64,000 bases of DNA from the NCBI GenBank assembly GCA_016271365.2, contig CM057452.1, positions 1,245,485,001 to 1,245,549,000 of the forward strand. The letters run 5' to 3'. A program made the position numbers and the translations under genes. Positions 9,600 to 20,974 of this stretch are shown here, piece after piece (position 1 is the stretch's first letter; each line of letters starts with the position of its first letter). The DNA comes from Neoceratodus forsteri (taxonomy: Eukaryota; Chordata; Ceratodontiformes; Ceratodontidae). Under the pieces are notes generated by a model. It made no database searches, was not told the origin of the DNA, and worked only from the letters and a program-made list of their open reading frames with translations.

Positions 9600-10918
9600 C
9601 ACAATTGTCAACATGGGGTTTCTGGGACCCCTCCTCTTGAATTCTGTCACTATCATGGCATTAATTGGCCCTGAAAGGTGATTTCGCAGTCACTGCGTGG
9701 AATCACATTTCATGACTGATTAACGAAATGACAGTGCCAGTGTTCATGAGGTGGGTCTCTCAAAAAGCCTATGTTGCAAATTTGGTGGGAAAAATAAAAA
9801 AAATGACCGTTTTACGAGCGTGCATTGTGCAGTTGCTATGCACACTCATAACTTTGCGAATTTGCAATATTTTCACTCCAGATTTTCAACATTGCCATTT
9901 TTTCAGACCTCCTTGTGAACAGTACAGCTGTCATTTTTCACACTCTGGCCGAAATGTGTTTTCGCACTTCCAGTGCAGAATAGCGGGGTCGGTGTGGGAA
10001 ATCAGTGTTCCACACAGATTAAGAAATGGACAGTGGCACTGTTCATGAGCAGAGGTCCTAAAATGCCTATGTTGAAAATTTGGTGATGATGCTCCATAAA
10101 ATGATTGTGTTATGAGCGTGCGTTGTGCAGTTTGCATGCACACTCGTAAGTTCTCGAATTTATATTTTCACTCCAGATTTTCAACATTGGCATTCTCCTG
10201 CACCTCTCATGAACAGTACACTTGTCATTTTTCACATCCTGGCCGAAATGTGTTTTCGCAGTTCCGGCGCAGAATAGCATGGTCGCTGTGGGAAATCCAT
10301 GTTCAGGACACGATATGAAAATGACAGTGACACTGTTCATTAGCAGAGGTCCTAAAATGCTTATGTTGAAAATTCGGTGACGATAGTCCATAAAATTAGT
10401 GCGTTACAAATGTGCATTGCGCAGTTTCCACACATGGTCATACCTTCGCAACTTTGCAATATTTTCACTCCAAATTTTCAGCATTGCCGTTTTGCCACAC
10501 CTCCTTATGAACAGTGCAGCTGTCATTTTTCACATTCTGGCCGAAATGTGTTTTCGCTCTTCTAGCGCACAATCGTGCGGTTGCTGTGGGAAATCGGTGT
10601 TCAGAACATATTAAGAAAATCACACTGACACTGTTCATGAGCAGAGGTCCTAAAATGCCTATGTTAAAAATTTTGTGATGAAACTCCATAAAATGACTGT
10701 GTTACTAGCGTGTGTTGTACAGGTGCCATGCACCCTTGTAAGTTTGCAAATTAGTAATATTTTCACTCCAGATTTTCCAACACTGGCATTTGTTCACATC
10801 TCCTTATGAACAGTACAGCTGTCATTTTTCACATCCTGGCCGAAATGCGTTTTCGCAGTTCCAGCGCAGAATACCACAGCTGCTGTCGGAAATCACTGTT
10901 TGGGACAGATTAGGATCG
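9600..10918. repeat. Tandem array, period about 297 bp, 4.4 copies
   Basis: The phrase GACAGTGMCACTGTTCATGA followed by GCAGAGGTCCTAAAATGCCT occurs, with variation, at about 9,728, 10,025, 10,319 and 10,618, giving spacings of 297, 294 and 299 bp. Each unit also carries AATATTTTCACTCCA, a TGAACAGTRCAGCTGTCATT block and CTGGCCGAAATGTGTTTTCG. The right end passes directly into the 144-bp array. The antisense and sense frames of 60-106 codons inside it are by-products of the repeat. No similarity to a coding domain was seen. Confidence 0.85.
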
Positions 10919-13900
10919 AGCGACTGGGGAGGGGAGTGGCTGAGCTCAACTGAGCTCTGTTGGGACTGCTGCGGATGTCTTTGTGGGCAGGAAAAGGTAA
11001 CAATGCAGGCAGGTGCCCAGTATAAAAGAGCAGCCTGCAGCGCCAGGAGACACAGAATGAGCGAGGAAGGGAGGGGCAGTGAGTGAGCTCAACGGAGCTC
11101 TGTTGGGACTGCTGTGGATTTGTTTGTGGGCAGGAAAAGGCAGCATTGCATGCAGGGCCTGAGTACAAAACGGCAGCCTGCAGTGGTGGGACAAACAGAA
11201 CGAGCAAGCTAGAGAGGGGGACTGAGCGAGCTCAACAGAGCTCTATCATCACTGCTGTGGATTTCTTTGTGGGCAGATAAGGGTGCTATGCTGGCAGGAG
11301 CCCAGTACAGAAGGGAAGCCTGCAGCACAGGCAGAAACGGAACAAGCAAGTGAGACAGGGGGAGTGAGTGAGGCCAACTGAGCTGTGTCGGGACTGCTGC
11401 AGATTTCTTTGTGGGCAGACAAAAATGCTGACAGAGGTAGGAGCCCAGTACAAAAGGCAGCCTGCAGCACCAGGAAAAACAGAATGAGCGAGTGAGACAG
11501 GGGGAGTGAGCGAGAGACCTCAACGGAGCTCTGTCGGGACAGCTGTGGATTTCTTTGTGGGCAGGAAAAGGTGGCAATGCAGGCAGGAGCCCAGTATAAA
11601 AGGGCAGCCTGCAGCACCGGGAGAAACAGAATGAGCAAGTGAGAGAGGGGGTGAGTGAGCGAGCTCAACAGAGGTGTATCATGACTGCTGCAGATTTCTT
11701 TGTGGCCAGGAAAAGGCAGCTATGCAGGCAGGAGCCCAGTACAAAAGGCCAGCCTGCAGTGCCTGCAGAAACGGAATGAGTGACTGAGAGAGGGGGCGTG
11801 AGCGAGCTCAACGGAGCTCTCTCAGAACTGCTGCAGATGTGTTTGTGGGCAGAAAAAGCCACCAATGCAGGCAGGAGCCCAGTAGAAAAGGGCAGCCTGC
11901 AGTGCTGACACAAACAGCATGAGAGAGTGAGGGAGGGGGAGTGAGTGAGCCCAACGGAGCTCAGTTGGGACTGCTGTGGATTTCTCTGTGGGCAGAAAAA
12001 GGCAGCAATGCACACAAGGGCCAGTACAAAAGGGCAACCTGCAGCGGCGGGAGAAACAGAATGAACAAGTGAGAGAGGGGGAGTGAGTGAGTGAGCTCAA
12101 AGGAGCTCTATCGTGACTGCTGCAGATTTCTTTGTGGGCAGAAAAGGGCGGCAGCGCAGGCAGGAGCCCACTACAAAAGGGCAGCCTGCACTGCAGGCAG
12201 AAATGGAATGAGCAATTGAGACAGGGGGAGTGCGTGAGGCCAATGGAGCTCTGTCAATACTGCTGCCAATTTCTTTGTGGGCTGAAAAAAATGCCAACAG
12301 AGGCAGAAGCCCAGTGCAAAAGGGCAGCCAGCAGCACCACGAGAAACAGAATGAATGAGTGAGACAGGGAGAGTGAGCGACCTCAATGGACCTCTGTTGG
12401 GGCAGCTGCATGTTTCTTTGTGGGCAGGAAAATATGCCAATGCAGCCAGGAGGCCAATACAAAAGGGTAGCCTGCAGCACCGGGAGAAACAGAATGAGCA
12501 AGTGACAGAGGGGGAGTGAGCAAGCTCAACGGAGGTCTAGCATCACTGCTGCAGATTTCTTTGTGGGCAGGAAAAGGCAGCAATGCAGGCAGGAGCCCAG
12601 TACAAAAGGCCAGCCTGCAGCCCCCACAGAAACGGAATGAGTGAATGACAGATGGTGAGTCAGTGACCTTAACAGAGTGGTGTCGGGACTGCTGCACATC
12701 TCTTTGTGGGCAGACAAAGCCGCCACCGCAGGCAGGAACCCAGTACAAAAGGCAGCCTGCAGCACCAGGAGAAACAGAATGAGCAAGTGAGACACGGGAA
12801 GTGAGCGAGAGACCTCAATGGAGCTCTGTCGGGACAGCTGTGGATTTCTTTGTGGGCAGGAAAAGGTGGCAATGCAGGCAGAAGCCCAGTATAAAAGGGC
12901 AGCCTGCAGCACTGCTACAAACAGAATGAGCAAGTGAGAGAGGGGGTGAGTGAGCGAGCTCAACAGAGGTGTATCGTGACTGCTGCGGATTTCTTTGTGG
13001 CCAGGAAAAGGCAGCTATGCAGGCAGGAGCCCAGTACAAAAGGCCAGCCTGCAGTGTCTGCAGAAACGGAATGAGCGAGTGAGGGAGGGGGAGTGAATGA
13101 GCTCAACGGAGCTCAGTTGGGACTGCTGCGGATTTCTCTTTGGGCAGAAAAAGGCAGCAATGCACACAGAGCCCAGTACAAAATGGCAGCCTGCAGCGGC
13201 GGGAGAAACAGAATGAACAAGTGAGAGAGGGGGAGTGAGTGAGCGAGCTCAATGGAGCTCTATCATGACTGCTGCAGATTTCTTTGTGCACAGAAGAAGG
13301 TGACAATGCAGGCAGGAGCCCAGTAGAAAAGGGCAGCCTGCAGTGCTGACACAAACAGCATGAGCGAGTGAGAGATGGGGACTGAGAGAGCTCAACGGAG
13401 CTCTGTTGGGACTGCTGCAGATTTGTTTGTGGGCAGAAAAAGGCACCAACAGAGGCAGGAGACCACTACAAAATGGCAGCCTGCAGCACTAGGAGAAACA
13501 GAATGAGTGAGTGAGACAGGTGAAATGAGTGACCTCAAAAGAGCTCTGTCGGGACAGCTGCAGATTTCTTTGTGGGCAGAAAAAGGTGCCAACGCAGGCA
13601 GAAGCCCAGTACAAAAGGGCAGCCTGCCACGCCAGGAGAAACACAACGAGCGAGTGAGAGAGGGGCAGTGAGCAAACTCAACGGAGCTCTAGCGTTACTT
13701 CTGTGGATTTCTTTGTGTGTAGAAAAAGGTGACAATGCAGGCAGGAGCCCAGTACAAAAGGCCAGCCTGCAGCACCAGCAGAAACGGAATGAGTGAGTGA
13801 GATAGGGGGAGTGAGCTTCCTCAATGGATCTGTGTCAGGACTGCTGCAGATTTTTTTGTGGGCAGAAAAAGCTGCCAATAGAGGCAGGAGCCCAGTACAA

Positions 13901-14705
13901 AAGGGCAGCCTGTAGCGCCAGCAGAAACAGAATGAGCGAGTGACAGAGGGGGAGTGACCCACCTCAACGGAGCTGTGTTGGGACAGCTGCAGATTTCTTT
14001 GTGGACAGCAAAATCTGCCAATGCAGGCAGAAGCCCAGTACAAAAGAGCAGCCTGCAACACCAGGAGATACAGAATGAAAGAGTGAGACAGGCAGAGACA
14101 GCGACCTCAACGGAGCTGTGTCGGGTCAGCTGCAGATTTCTTTGGGGCCAGAAAAAGGTGCCAACGCAGGCAGAAGTCCTGTACAAAAGGGCAGCCAGCA
14201 GTGCCGGGACAAGCACAATAAGCGAGTGAGGGGGGGAGTGAGCGAGCTCAGCAGACCTCTATCATGACTGCTGCAGATTGCTTTGTGTGCAGAAAAAGGC
14301 GGCAACGCAGGCAGGAGCCCTGTACAAAAGGCCAGCCTGCAGCACTGACAGAAACGGAATGAGACAGAGAGAGAGAGAGAGAGACAGAGAGACAGAGGGG
14401 GAGTGAGGTAGCTCAGTGGACCTGTGTCAGGACTGCTGCACATTTCTTTGTGGGCAGAAAAAGCCACCAACAGAGGTGGGAGCCCAGTACAAAAGGGCAG
14501 TCTGCAGCACCAGCAGAAACAGAATGAGTGACTGAGAGAGGGCAAGTGACCCACCTCAACACAGCTCTGTCAGGACGGCTGCAGATTTCTTTGTGGGCAG
14601 AAAAAGCATGCAAACGCAGCCAGGAGCCCCGTACAAAGGTGCAGTCTGCAGCACCAGGAGAAACAGAACGAGCGAGTGACACAGGGCCACTGAGCGAGCT
14701 CAACA
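10919..14705. repeat. Satellite array, about 144-bp monomer, 26 copies
   Basis: The block GAGCCCAGTACAAAAGGGCA recurs, with variants, at about 11,014, 11,157, 11,299, 11,440, 11,587, 11,728 and so on to 14,624: 26 occurrences averaging 144.6 bp. Other monomer landmarks are GATTTCTTTGTGGGCAG, GCAGCCTGCAGCACC, GAAACAGAATGAGCGAGTGA and CTCAACGGAGCTCTGT. A GA-run expansion near 14,360-14,400 lengthens one monomer by about 20 bp. Some monomers read TATAAAAG where most read TACAAAAG. Neighbouring monomers differ clearly, but monomers 1,295 bp apart (9 units) match better over at least 11,380-11,780 versus 12,675-13,075. Confidence 0.93.
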
Positions 14706-14721
14706 GACCAATGCAATGGGA

Positions 14722-14790
14722 GGGCTTTAAGCCCGAGGTTCAATGGGCGGAGTAACAATGTCAGTCCCCCACTGAGCTTAAATACGTCAC
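14722..14790 (+). promoter_or_regulatory. Promoter-like stretch after the satellite array (candidate)
   Basis: At the point where the 144-bp array stops there is an inverted repeat GGGCTT-T-AAGCCC (14,723-14,735), a GC box GGGCGG (14,745-14,750), and TTAAATACGTCAC (about 14,778-14,790), which combines a TATA-like word with a CRE-like TACGTCA. A GC box, a TATA-like box and a CRE within 50 bp is suggestive of an RNA polymerase II promoter reading rightward into the pyrimidine-rich tract. No transcript evidence exists here, and such words occur by chance. Confidence 0.3.
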
Positions 14791-14859
14791 TTTTCCTGGA
14801 CATTCTCAGGATTCATTTTCGCTGCGGCCAGAGACACCGCTCCTCCTCACTCGGTTGCT

Positions 14860-17800
14860 GTGTTGCTTTGGGGCACCTATGACTTCCGGATCTCTCTCTC
14901 TCCCCCTCGAGTGCTCTCCTAGCTCCTCTCGCTATGCTTGCCCTTGTTTCTTTTTAATTTGCCGTGGTCATTCATTTCACCACCTAAGCTATGCCTATGT
15001 CATTTTGTTTTGTTTTCCTCGCTCGCCTTTCCCTCCTTATTTGTCTAACTCTCAGTCCTGCTCGATCCTCGAATCTCCAGACTCTATCCCTGCTACACTT
15101 GCCATGCCTTATCAATCCCAATCACTGTGCTGCAGACATGCCAATGGGTCCGACATCTCATCTCTACCTGCCACAATGCAGAACTCCCATATTCTACCTC
15201 TGTCTGCTTCGGTACCTTTTCCCTCCCGGTCGTCTTCTTTCTGTTTGCCTGAAACCCATTCTTCCTACCTGGCCCGCCTTTCAGTCTCCCTCCCTCCTCG
15301 TACCTCCTCCATCTGCTTCTTGCCCAGTATTGCCTCACATTCCCTCATCTTCCCTCTCTCCTCAATCTGCCTGTGTCTCACTCCTGAGCTTCCCTTCTCG
15401 GCTCCTTGATCGAGCCCTCCACAGTCTTGTTGTGCAGCTGCTCTGCGATTCCCACGCCTTGGCCCACGTTATCGGCTACTTCTGCACCAGCTTACTGGCT
15501 TCCCGCTGGCCTGCTCCCCATCCTGCTTGGCCCGTCATGCCTCCCTATCCTCATGACTCACTTGCTACTGCTTGCTGCTGCCCTCAACGACACTTCCTCG
15601 GTCTCTCGGTTCTTCTGTTACCTCTTCTATTGGGCGCTATTCCTGGACTCAGCTGCCACCTGCTCGGGATGTCTCTGGAGGCTCCTTCTCAGGCACCATT
15701 GTTCATCGCAGGGTGCTGCAGTGTGAGCGATTTGCATTCAATGTTTGGTCCGATTGTTTTTATTTTCTCTGTTCTCATGGCTCAGGATTTCATCTAGCAT
15801 GTCTTCCATCATTTTGCCACCTTTACACTCCTTATCAGCCGTACTTCGTACAAGTTATGTTCCATTTCGCCTTTCATTTCTGGTGTTCTGTTCACTGGGA
15901 GGGTTACATTTTATTTCATGGCCACCGATTCTGGTTTTGCAACATGTTATTAAACTCTGTCTACGTTTTCTTTTCGGATGCTTTAATGTTTGGGTTTCCA
16001 CTGTATGTGCGTGAGTGGGGGGGGGGAGGCATGTCTTTCATACTGTCTCTACACTGCTGTTTTCTCTGTTTCATGCTTGGCTGATTCCGTCTGGCCTACA
16101 ATCATTATTTATTTTGGGCATACCTGTCAAGAATACATGGGGAATGATCCGGATGCTCTCTCATTTGGACTTTTCCTTTCCTTGGAGTGGGATGTTTTCT
16201 GGCTCGCGTGGCTCTCTCTGTTCCTGTGCCCCCCTTCAGAGTCTACCTCCTTTTGAGGAGCCTACTAGCTCCTTGTCATCCTTCCTTGAGCCCTCCATCA
16301 AAGATCCTTTAATTCCATAGCCCTCTCCGATCCATGATACCTCGTCTCAACCTGCTCATCTGATTCAATCACTCAATCCGTATGCCTCAGTTTACTCATA
16401 TACCTCGGCTGCCTCCATATGGCCTGAAATCAATGTTTCTTTTGGGCATACCTATCAGTACTCATATGCTGCCTCATCCATCCATGGCCCTCCCACCTCA
16501 TGTATCAGGTTCATGGCTCCGGTCATTATTCACCACTTACTATCTCGTACCAGCCATCCCGGATTCACTCTGGTCGTGGCTCCTACCCCTCATCATCTCA
16601 CGGTTTATCTATTCGCTTGCTTTGCCATTTCCCATCTTCGGGCCTTCTATGGCCGACTCTATCTGGCCTTCCATCGACTCTGACTCGTGTGCCACCTCAT
16701 CCAACTCTCTCTGATGCCAGATATATTATGGATAGTTTACTGTCTGCTCCGACTCACCCCCTTGCAGTTCTCCTCCCATTCAGGTTGGGTTCTATGCTAC
16801 CCTATTTCCCTCCCTACTGTCATTCATTCTTTCCTACTTCACTTTCCAGTACCTGCCTGATGGCATCAATTTCCCCTCATATCTCCTCCATTCCCATTCC
16901 CTTCCACAGCCTAGCACTTTTTCTCTTAATGATCATCATTGATTCTCTCCACTCATGACTTCCCTCCTCACCGTACGTCAACCGATTAGTCTTCCCTCGA
17001 TCTCTGTCCTAATCTTCTCTTCTGATTCGCATGCCTCTAGTTCCTATCACTCCTTCTTGGCCTCCGAGTCTGCCTCCTTTCGAGAAGCGTCATTGTTCAT
17101 ATCACTCTGTCGAGTTTGATACCTTCGTTCATGTTTCTTTCAAGCTCATTCCAGTCTCCTCTTCTTCCAATTCAGCACCAGATCTTCTGGATTCACCCCG
17201 CTCCTAACCTGTTATCATTCTTATTGTCTCATCTATCTCCACCTCTGGGTCCCATTATCCGGGGTCTGCTCGTTTCCATCGTCTATTCATGATTGCCTCT
17301 CATCTTCAGCATCTGCCCAATTGCCTCACTCACTCAAGCACATCGCCTCGTATTAGTCTTTCTGATTTCCATCATACCTCTGTCTTTTTCCGAGCTATGG
17401 TATGTCTTTCTGTTATAGACATGTCAGTAGTTTGCCTTGGGCGTCTGCATCATTTTAAGACGTCTGCATCTTCTGGATGGCTCCTTGCTCTGTCCTGCTT
17501 TGTTCTCTTTGGATCTCATCGGGCGCCCACCTGATTCACTTATTTCAGCTGGTCCGTTTCTCACTGGTACAGTGTTCTTGGTTCTTGCAGTTCATCACCT
17601 GTTGCTGCTCCGAGCTCATCCCATGATACCTGCCTGTTCCTTGCTTCTCTCTCCACTTTGTTCCCACTCTGCCCCGTCCATCCTTCGGGAATTCTTTCTC
17701 TATCCTGCTCTCCTTCAGTCCTCTGCTGGGCTCCTCCAGCCTCTACGTGGGTCAGGCCTTTACCGCCCCAGTATACATCCTTTCTAGAAGTCACCTCATC

Positions 17801-19470
17801 TCATTACTCTCTCAGGCTTACTACCGGCATATGATATATCACCTCATTGCTCAAGCTGTATCTAGTTGACTAGTTTCAGTTCATTTCGTCTATTGGCTCC
17901 ACAATCCCATTGCTCAATTGAGCTCCTCTATATCTTCGATCCTCAATGTTTAGTTTCGACCTGCTCATTTCTTTCATTAACTCAATCAACTGGCTCGGCT
18001 ATCTCCGTCTGGCCTGCCTTGCTTTCCAGTACCGGTCTCCATGGATTCACTCCTTCATCGCACCTCATCGGTTCCTGTGTTACCTTTCTCAGCTTGGTGC
18101 CTATTCTTGTCCCAGCTGTAATGGATCCTGTCCAATCTTTACTCTACTCCTTCTCACATATCTTCTGATTTGACTCCCCTCGTTTGCTTGTCCTCAGTGT
18201 ACACTCTGGTTCACGTGCCCCTCGTTTCAGACTTGCCTCATTTCTCGCATCGCTATTTGGAGTACGATACCTTCGTTCACATTCCTTTCCTATTCGGTCC
18301 TGTCTCCTCTTCTTCCAGTTCCATACCGGGTCTTCAGGACTCAGCCATCATGACTTCCATTCTCTCTCTGATTCACTTTCCATCTTACTTCATCCAATTC
18401 GCTCTCTCCTCATCATACCTCGTCCAGTGTTGATCCTTGCTTGCTTAACATGAGTTATTTCTGGTTCCAGATCTCTCTCTCTTCTTGGCCTCGGAATCTA
18501 CCTCCTTTCAAGGTGCCTCAATTCCTTTACTTCATTCATGCCAGTTCATTTTCAGTTATTTTCTGTATCCTTCTCTTCCAGTGCAGTTCCGAATATCCAG
18601 GCTTCCCTCCGTTCTGAGCCTGCTAGCAATGTATACTTTTGGGCATACCTACCGTACTTCCTATGCCACCTATCAGCCGCAGCCATCCTGCTGCATGCAT
18701 CGAGTTCATAACTCCAGTCATATCAAATTTATGAATCCAGTCATCATTCACCCAGTATTACCTCAAGGTTTATATCGTTACATCACTTACTCGAATATTC
18801 CTATTATCGAATTCCATACTACCTCATCGACTACAACCTCAGGATCTAATCATTCAGAGTCTAATCTCTAACATCGCATAATCAGACATTCCTCTTTAAT
18901 CTCAGAATACACTCACCGCACTGCTTTATTAAGCAGTATGCATTATAATTCGTCTCCTCATCAGTATATCTGGAATCTCCTCGTGAGCTCATCTGGTCAC
19001 CCGTTGCTCCTCTGTCTCAGACGTGGATTTAGTCCCTTCCAGCCTTGCTCCTTTGATCCACTATCACTCATTGAATACTCGAGCATACCTTCCCAGGGTC
19101 CAGCAACTCTTATCTAGTTTCATCGTTCCCTCAAGCATTCCATCATTTGACTCCGACACCACTCCTTGACCACAAAACAGGATCTAATCTTTCACATCAC
19201 ATAATTATGCCTTATCGACCTAACAGTTTTCTTTCTTGCCTCTATCAATCATTCATATCATCGGACATTATGCTACCTTATCCACCTGCTGACCTCCTGC
19301 AGTGATCATCATCATCATCAGTATTCATCGTTGCCTTATGTTCGTATTCGTCTTGTACAAGGCCTCATGTTCCATCTTCGATCCTTGCTTTCTCTTAGGG
19401 ATCTTCACTATTTCATCATCATTATCATCCCTACTAGTATCCCTTTATTTATCGAACCCCTTCTTTTAAA
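14860..19470. other. Long pyrimidine-rich tract of unknown nature with recurring motifs
   Basis: About 4.6 kb of C+T-rich plus strand with few purine runs and many overlapping open frames (longest 268 codons at 14,991-15,797). None of these frames shows a domain, and the composition alone explains them. Several words recur at irregular distances: CTACCTCCTTTTGAGG-like at about 16,243, 17,065 and 18,492; TTTGGGCATACCT at about 16,112, 16,441 and 18,637; GATACCTTCGTTCA at about 17,119 and 18,265, each followed about 40 bp later by CTGTCTCCTCTTCTTCCA-like text; and ATCTGGCCT or GTCTGGCCT at several places. These suggest an old, scrambled repetitive unit. It could be a non-coding part of a large element or a decayed satellite. 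Confidence 0.5.
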
Positions 19471-19476
19471 GACATA

Positions 19477-19568
19477 CATAGAAACATAAAAACATAGACT
19501 TTGACAGCAGATAAGGACTGCTTGGCCCATCTAGTCTGCCCATTTCCCTACCTACAGGATAGGCCGCA
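19477..19568 (-). mobile_element. Very short CR1 3' end (minus strand)
   Basis: ACATAGAAACATAAAAACAT followed by GACAGCAGATAAGGACTG and CTTGGCCCATCTAGTCTGCC is the reverse complement of a CR1 3' terminus. Only about 90 bp are present. It sits at the right margin of the pyrimidine-rich tract. Confidence 0.8.
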
Positions 19569-19989
19569 TTTTCAAGTCAAACGTCGTCAACCTGGAGGGA
19601 AGGCGACCTAGGCCTTGGATCCCCAGAAGTTTCCTCCTTAAGGGGAGTTTTTTCTCTCCTCCTTGCCAACGGTCATAATATTAGTTAGAGTTAGTGATTT
19701 CTTCTTAGTTAGTTAAGTTCTGCTGTTGGAGGAGGCGGATGGTGGCCCGGCTTTCCCCTCTCTCCTCAGGAAGTTAGCCCTTCTCACAGTATTCATTAAT
19801 CACTTCTCTCTTCGATGCTGGACAATTCAGGCATTCTTTTTGGGCTTCTTTCTAATCTACCTTTAGCCAACTCATTCATTTCCGGCACCTGTAGGGGGTG
19901 ACCTTCACTAGGGTTCCTTGCATCATACCCCTACAGGAGGTATATCCCACAGATACAGAGGCGGAAAGTCACATAAAATTCAAGTTACT
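19569..19989. other. Unassigned
   Basis: Contains GAAGGCGACCTAGGCCTTGG and TTAGTTAGTTAAG-like words, a GGAGGCGG patch and TGTAGGGGGTGACCTTCAC. It does not resemble the pyrimidine-rich tract or a LINE. No gene is supported. Confidence 0.3.
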
Positions 19990-20930
19990 CAAGTTACACA
20001 AGCATTATCATATCATATCCAGTTGCATAAGCACATTGAATCAACATTCGGCATTGACAAATTCTTGTTTCTACAACTGGTCTCTTGTGAAAATGGGCTT
20101 TATAGCTCTTCCTGTTCTCCAGTATAATAAATAAAATGGAATGTAATGAAAATAAAGTATCAGCAGACTGTAAATCTTTAGATCCATTTTTTAGGCAAAC
20201 TATTTCTGAAATTGGGCTCTCATTCCCCATGTTAATCCCATTGTAGATCATAAAGCTCATATGTAACTTGTCCCTCTCTCTCAAAGGCAACCAGTTAAAA
20301 TTCTTATTCATATTACAATGATGTTCAAACAGTTTTGCACGCAAGGCAAATATGCACACAGCAATATACATAGATAATAGTTTTGTTGAAACCTGTTCCG
20401 ACACTCCCCCTAAATTATACTCCCATAATCAATAGATGGTAATAAACATCTCTGCAATATTGCCCTTTTGTATCATCCATAACCAGATCCCTAACTGAAA
20501 AAAATGGCACTCAGTTTTTACCTGAATTTCATAATTTAGGTGTGAGTCTAAAAGCACCATCTATGTACCTGAAAACAGGTTAAAGTATGGACCCAGTGGG
20601 ACCCAATACTCCACATTACATGTTTCCAAAAGAACACCATTTACCCAAACCATCTCTTTTCTATTTTGTAAATAATGGGAAATCCTGTAACAATTAAAAC
20701 ACCAAAGTCAATTTGCTTCAGCCTTGGCTTTAGGAGGGAATGATCAATTGGGCCGAATGCCTTGGTCAGGCCCTTGAACAACATCCCCGTGAAGAGGCCC
20801 CAATCCATATTCACATGCAGGTCATTTGTGAACCTGACCAAGGCAGTTGCAATACTGCAAACCCTTCTGAAGCTATGAAGAGCCATAGATCACATATTAT
20901 AACTCTCCAAATAAAACACTATCTGCATAC
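19990..20930 (-). mobile_element. L2-clade LINE fragment (minus strand)
   Basis: The minus frame 20,886-20,641 gives ALVRFTNDLHVNMDWG, GLTKAFGPIDHSLLKPRL and KQIDFG, equivalent to the L2 palm blocks T(A)L..TND and DLSKAFDTVDH..L. The minus frame 20,404-19,994 gives FNWLPLRERDKLHMSFMIYN, the L2 C-terminal HWLPV(K/R)xRI block. Both are far diverged, with losses between them; the aspartate of the (D)LSKAFD block is replaced. This is one of the older LINE copies in the window. Confidence 0.72.
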
Positions 20931-20974
20931 GCTGAAGTTTTCCCTCTGTTTTACATATTTGTGACAGAAAAAAA

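Noticed and set aside
12526..12963. Antisense 145-codon frame as a repeat-protein gene
   Set aside because: The frame exists because the monomer length is a multiple of 3. Indel variants between monomers shift it and no start or splice context supports translation. Kept only as a low-interest finding.
14991..15797. A 268-codon open frame in the pyrimidine-rich tract as a possible gene
   Set aside because: It has no domain, overlaps other long frames in the other registers, and its Leu/Ser/Pro-rich content follows from C+T composition. Stop codons are rare simply because purine triplets are rare.
9600..19470. The arrays and pyrimidine-rich tract as an rDNA intergenic spacer
   Set aside because: Spacer-like arrays followed by a promoter-like word fit, but no 18S, 5.8S or 28S sequence appears downstream within the window.
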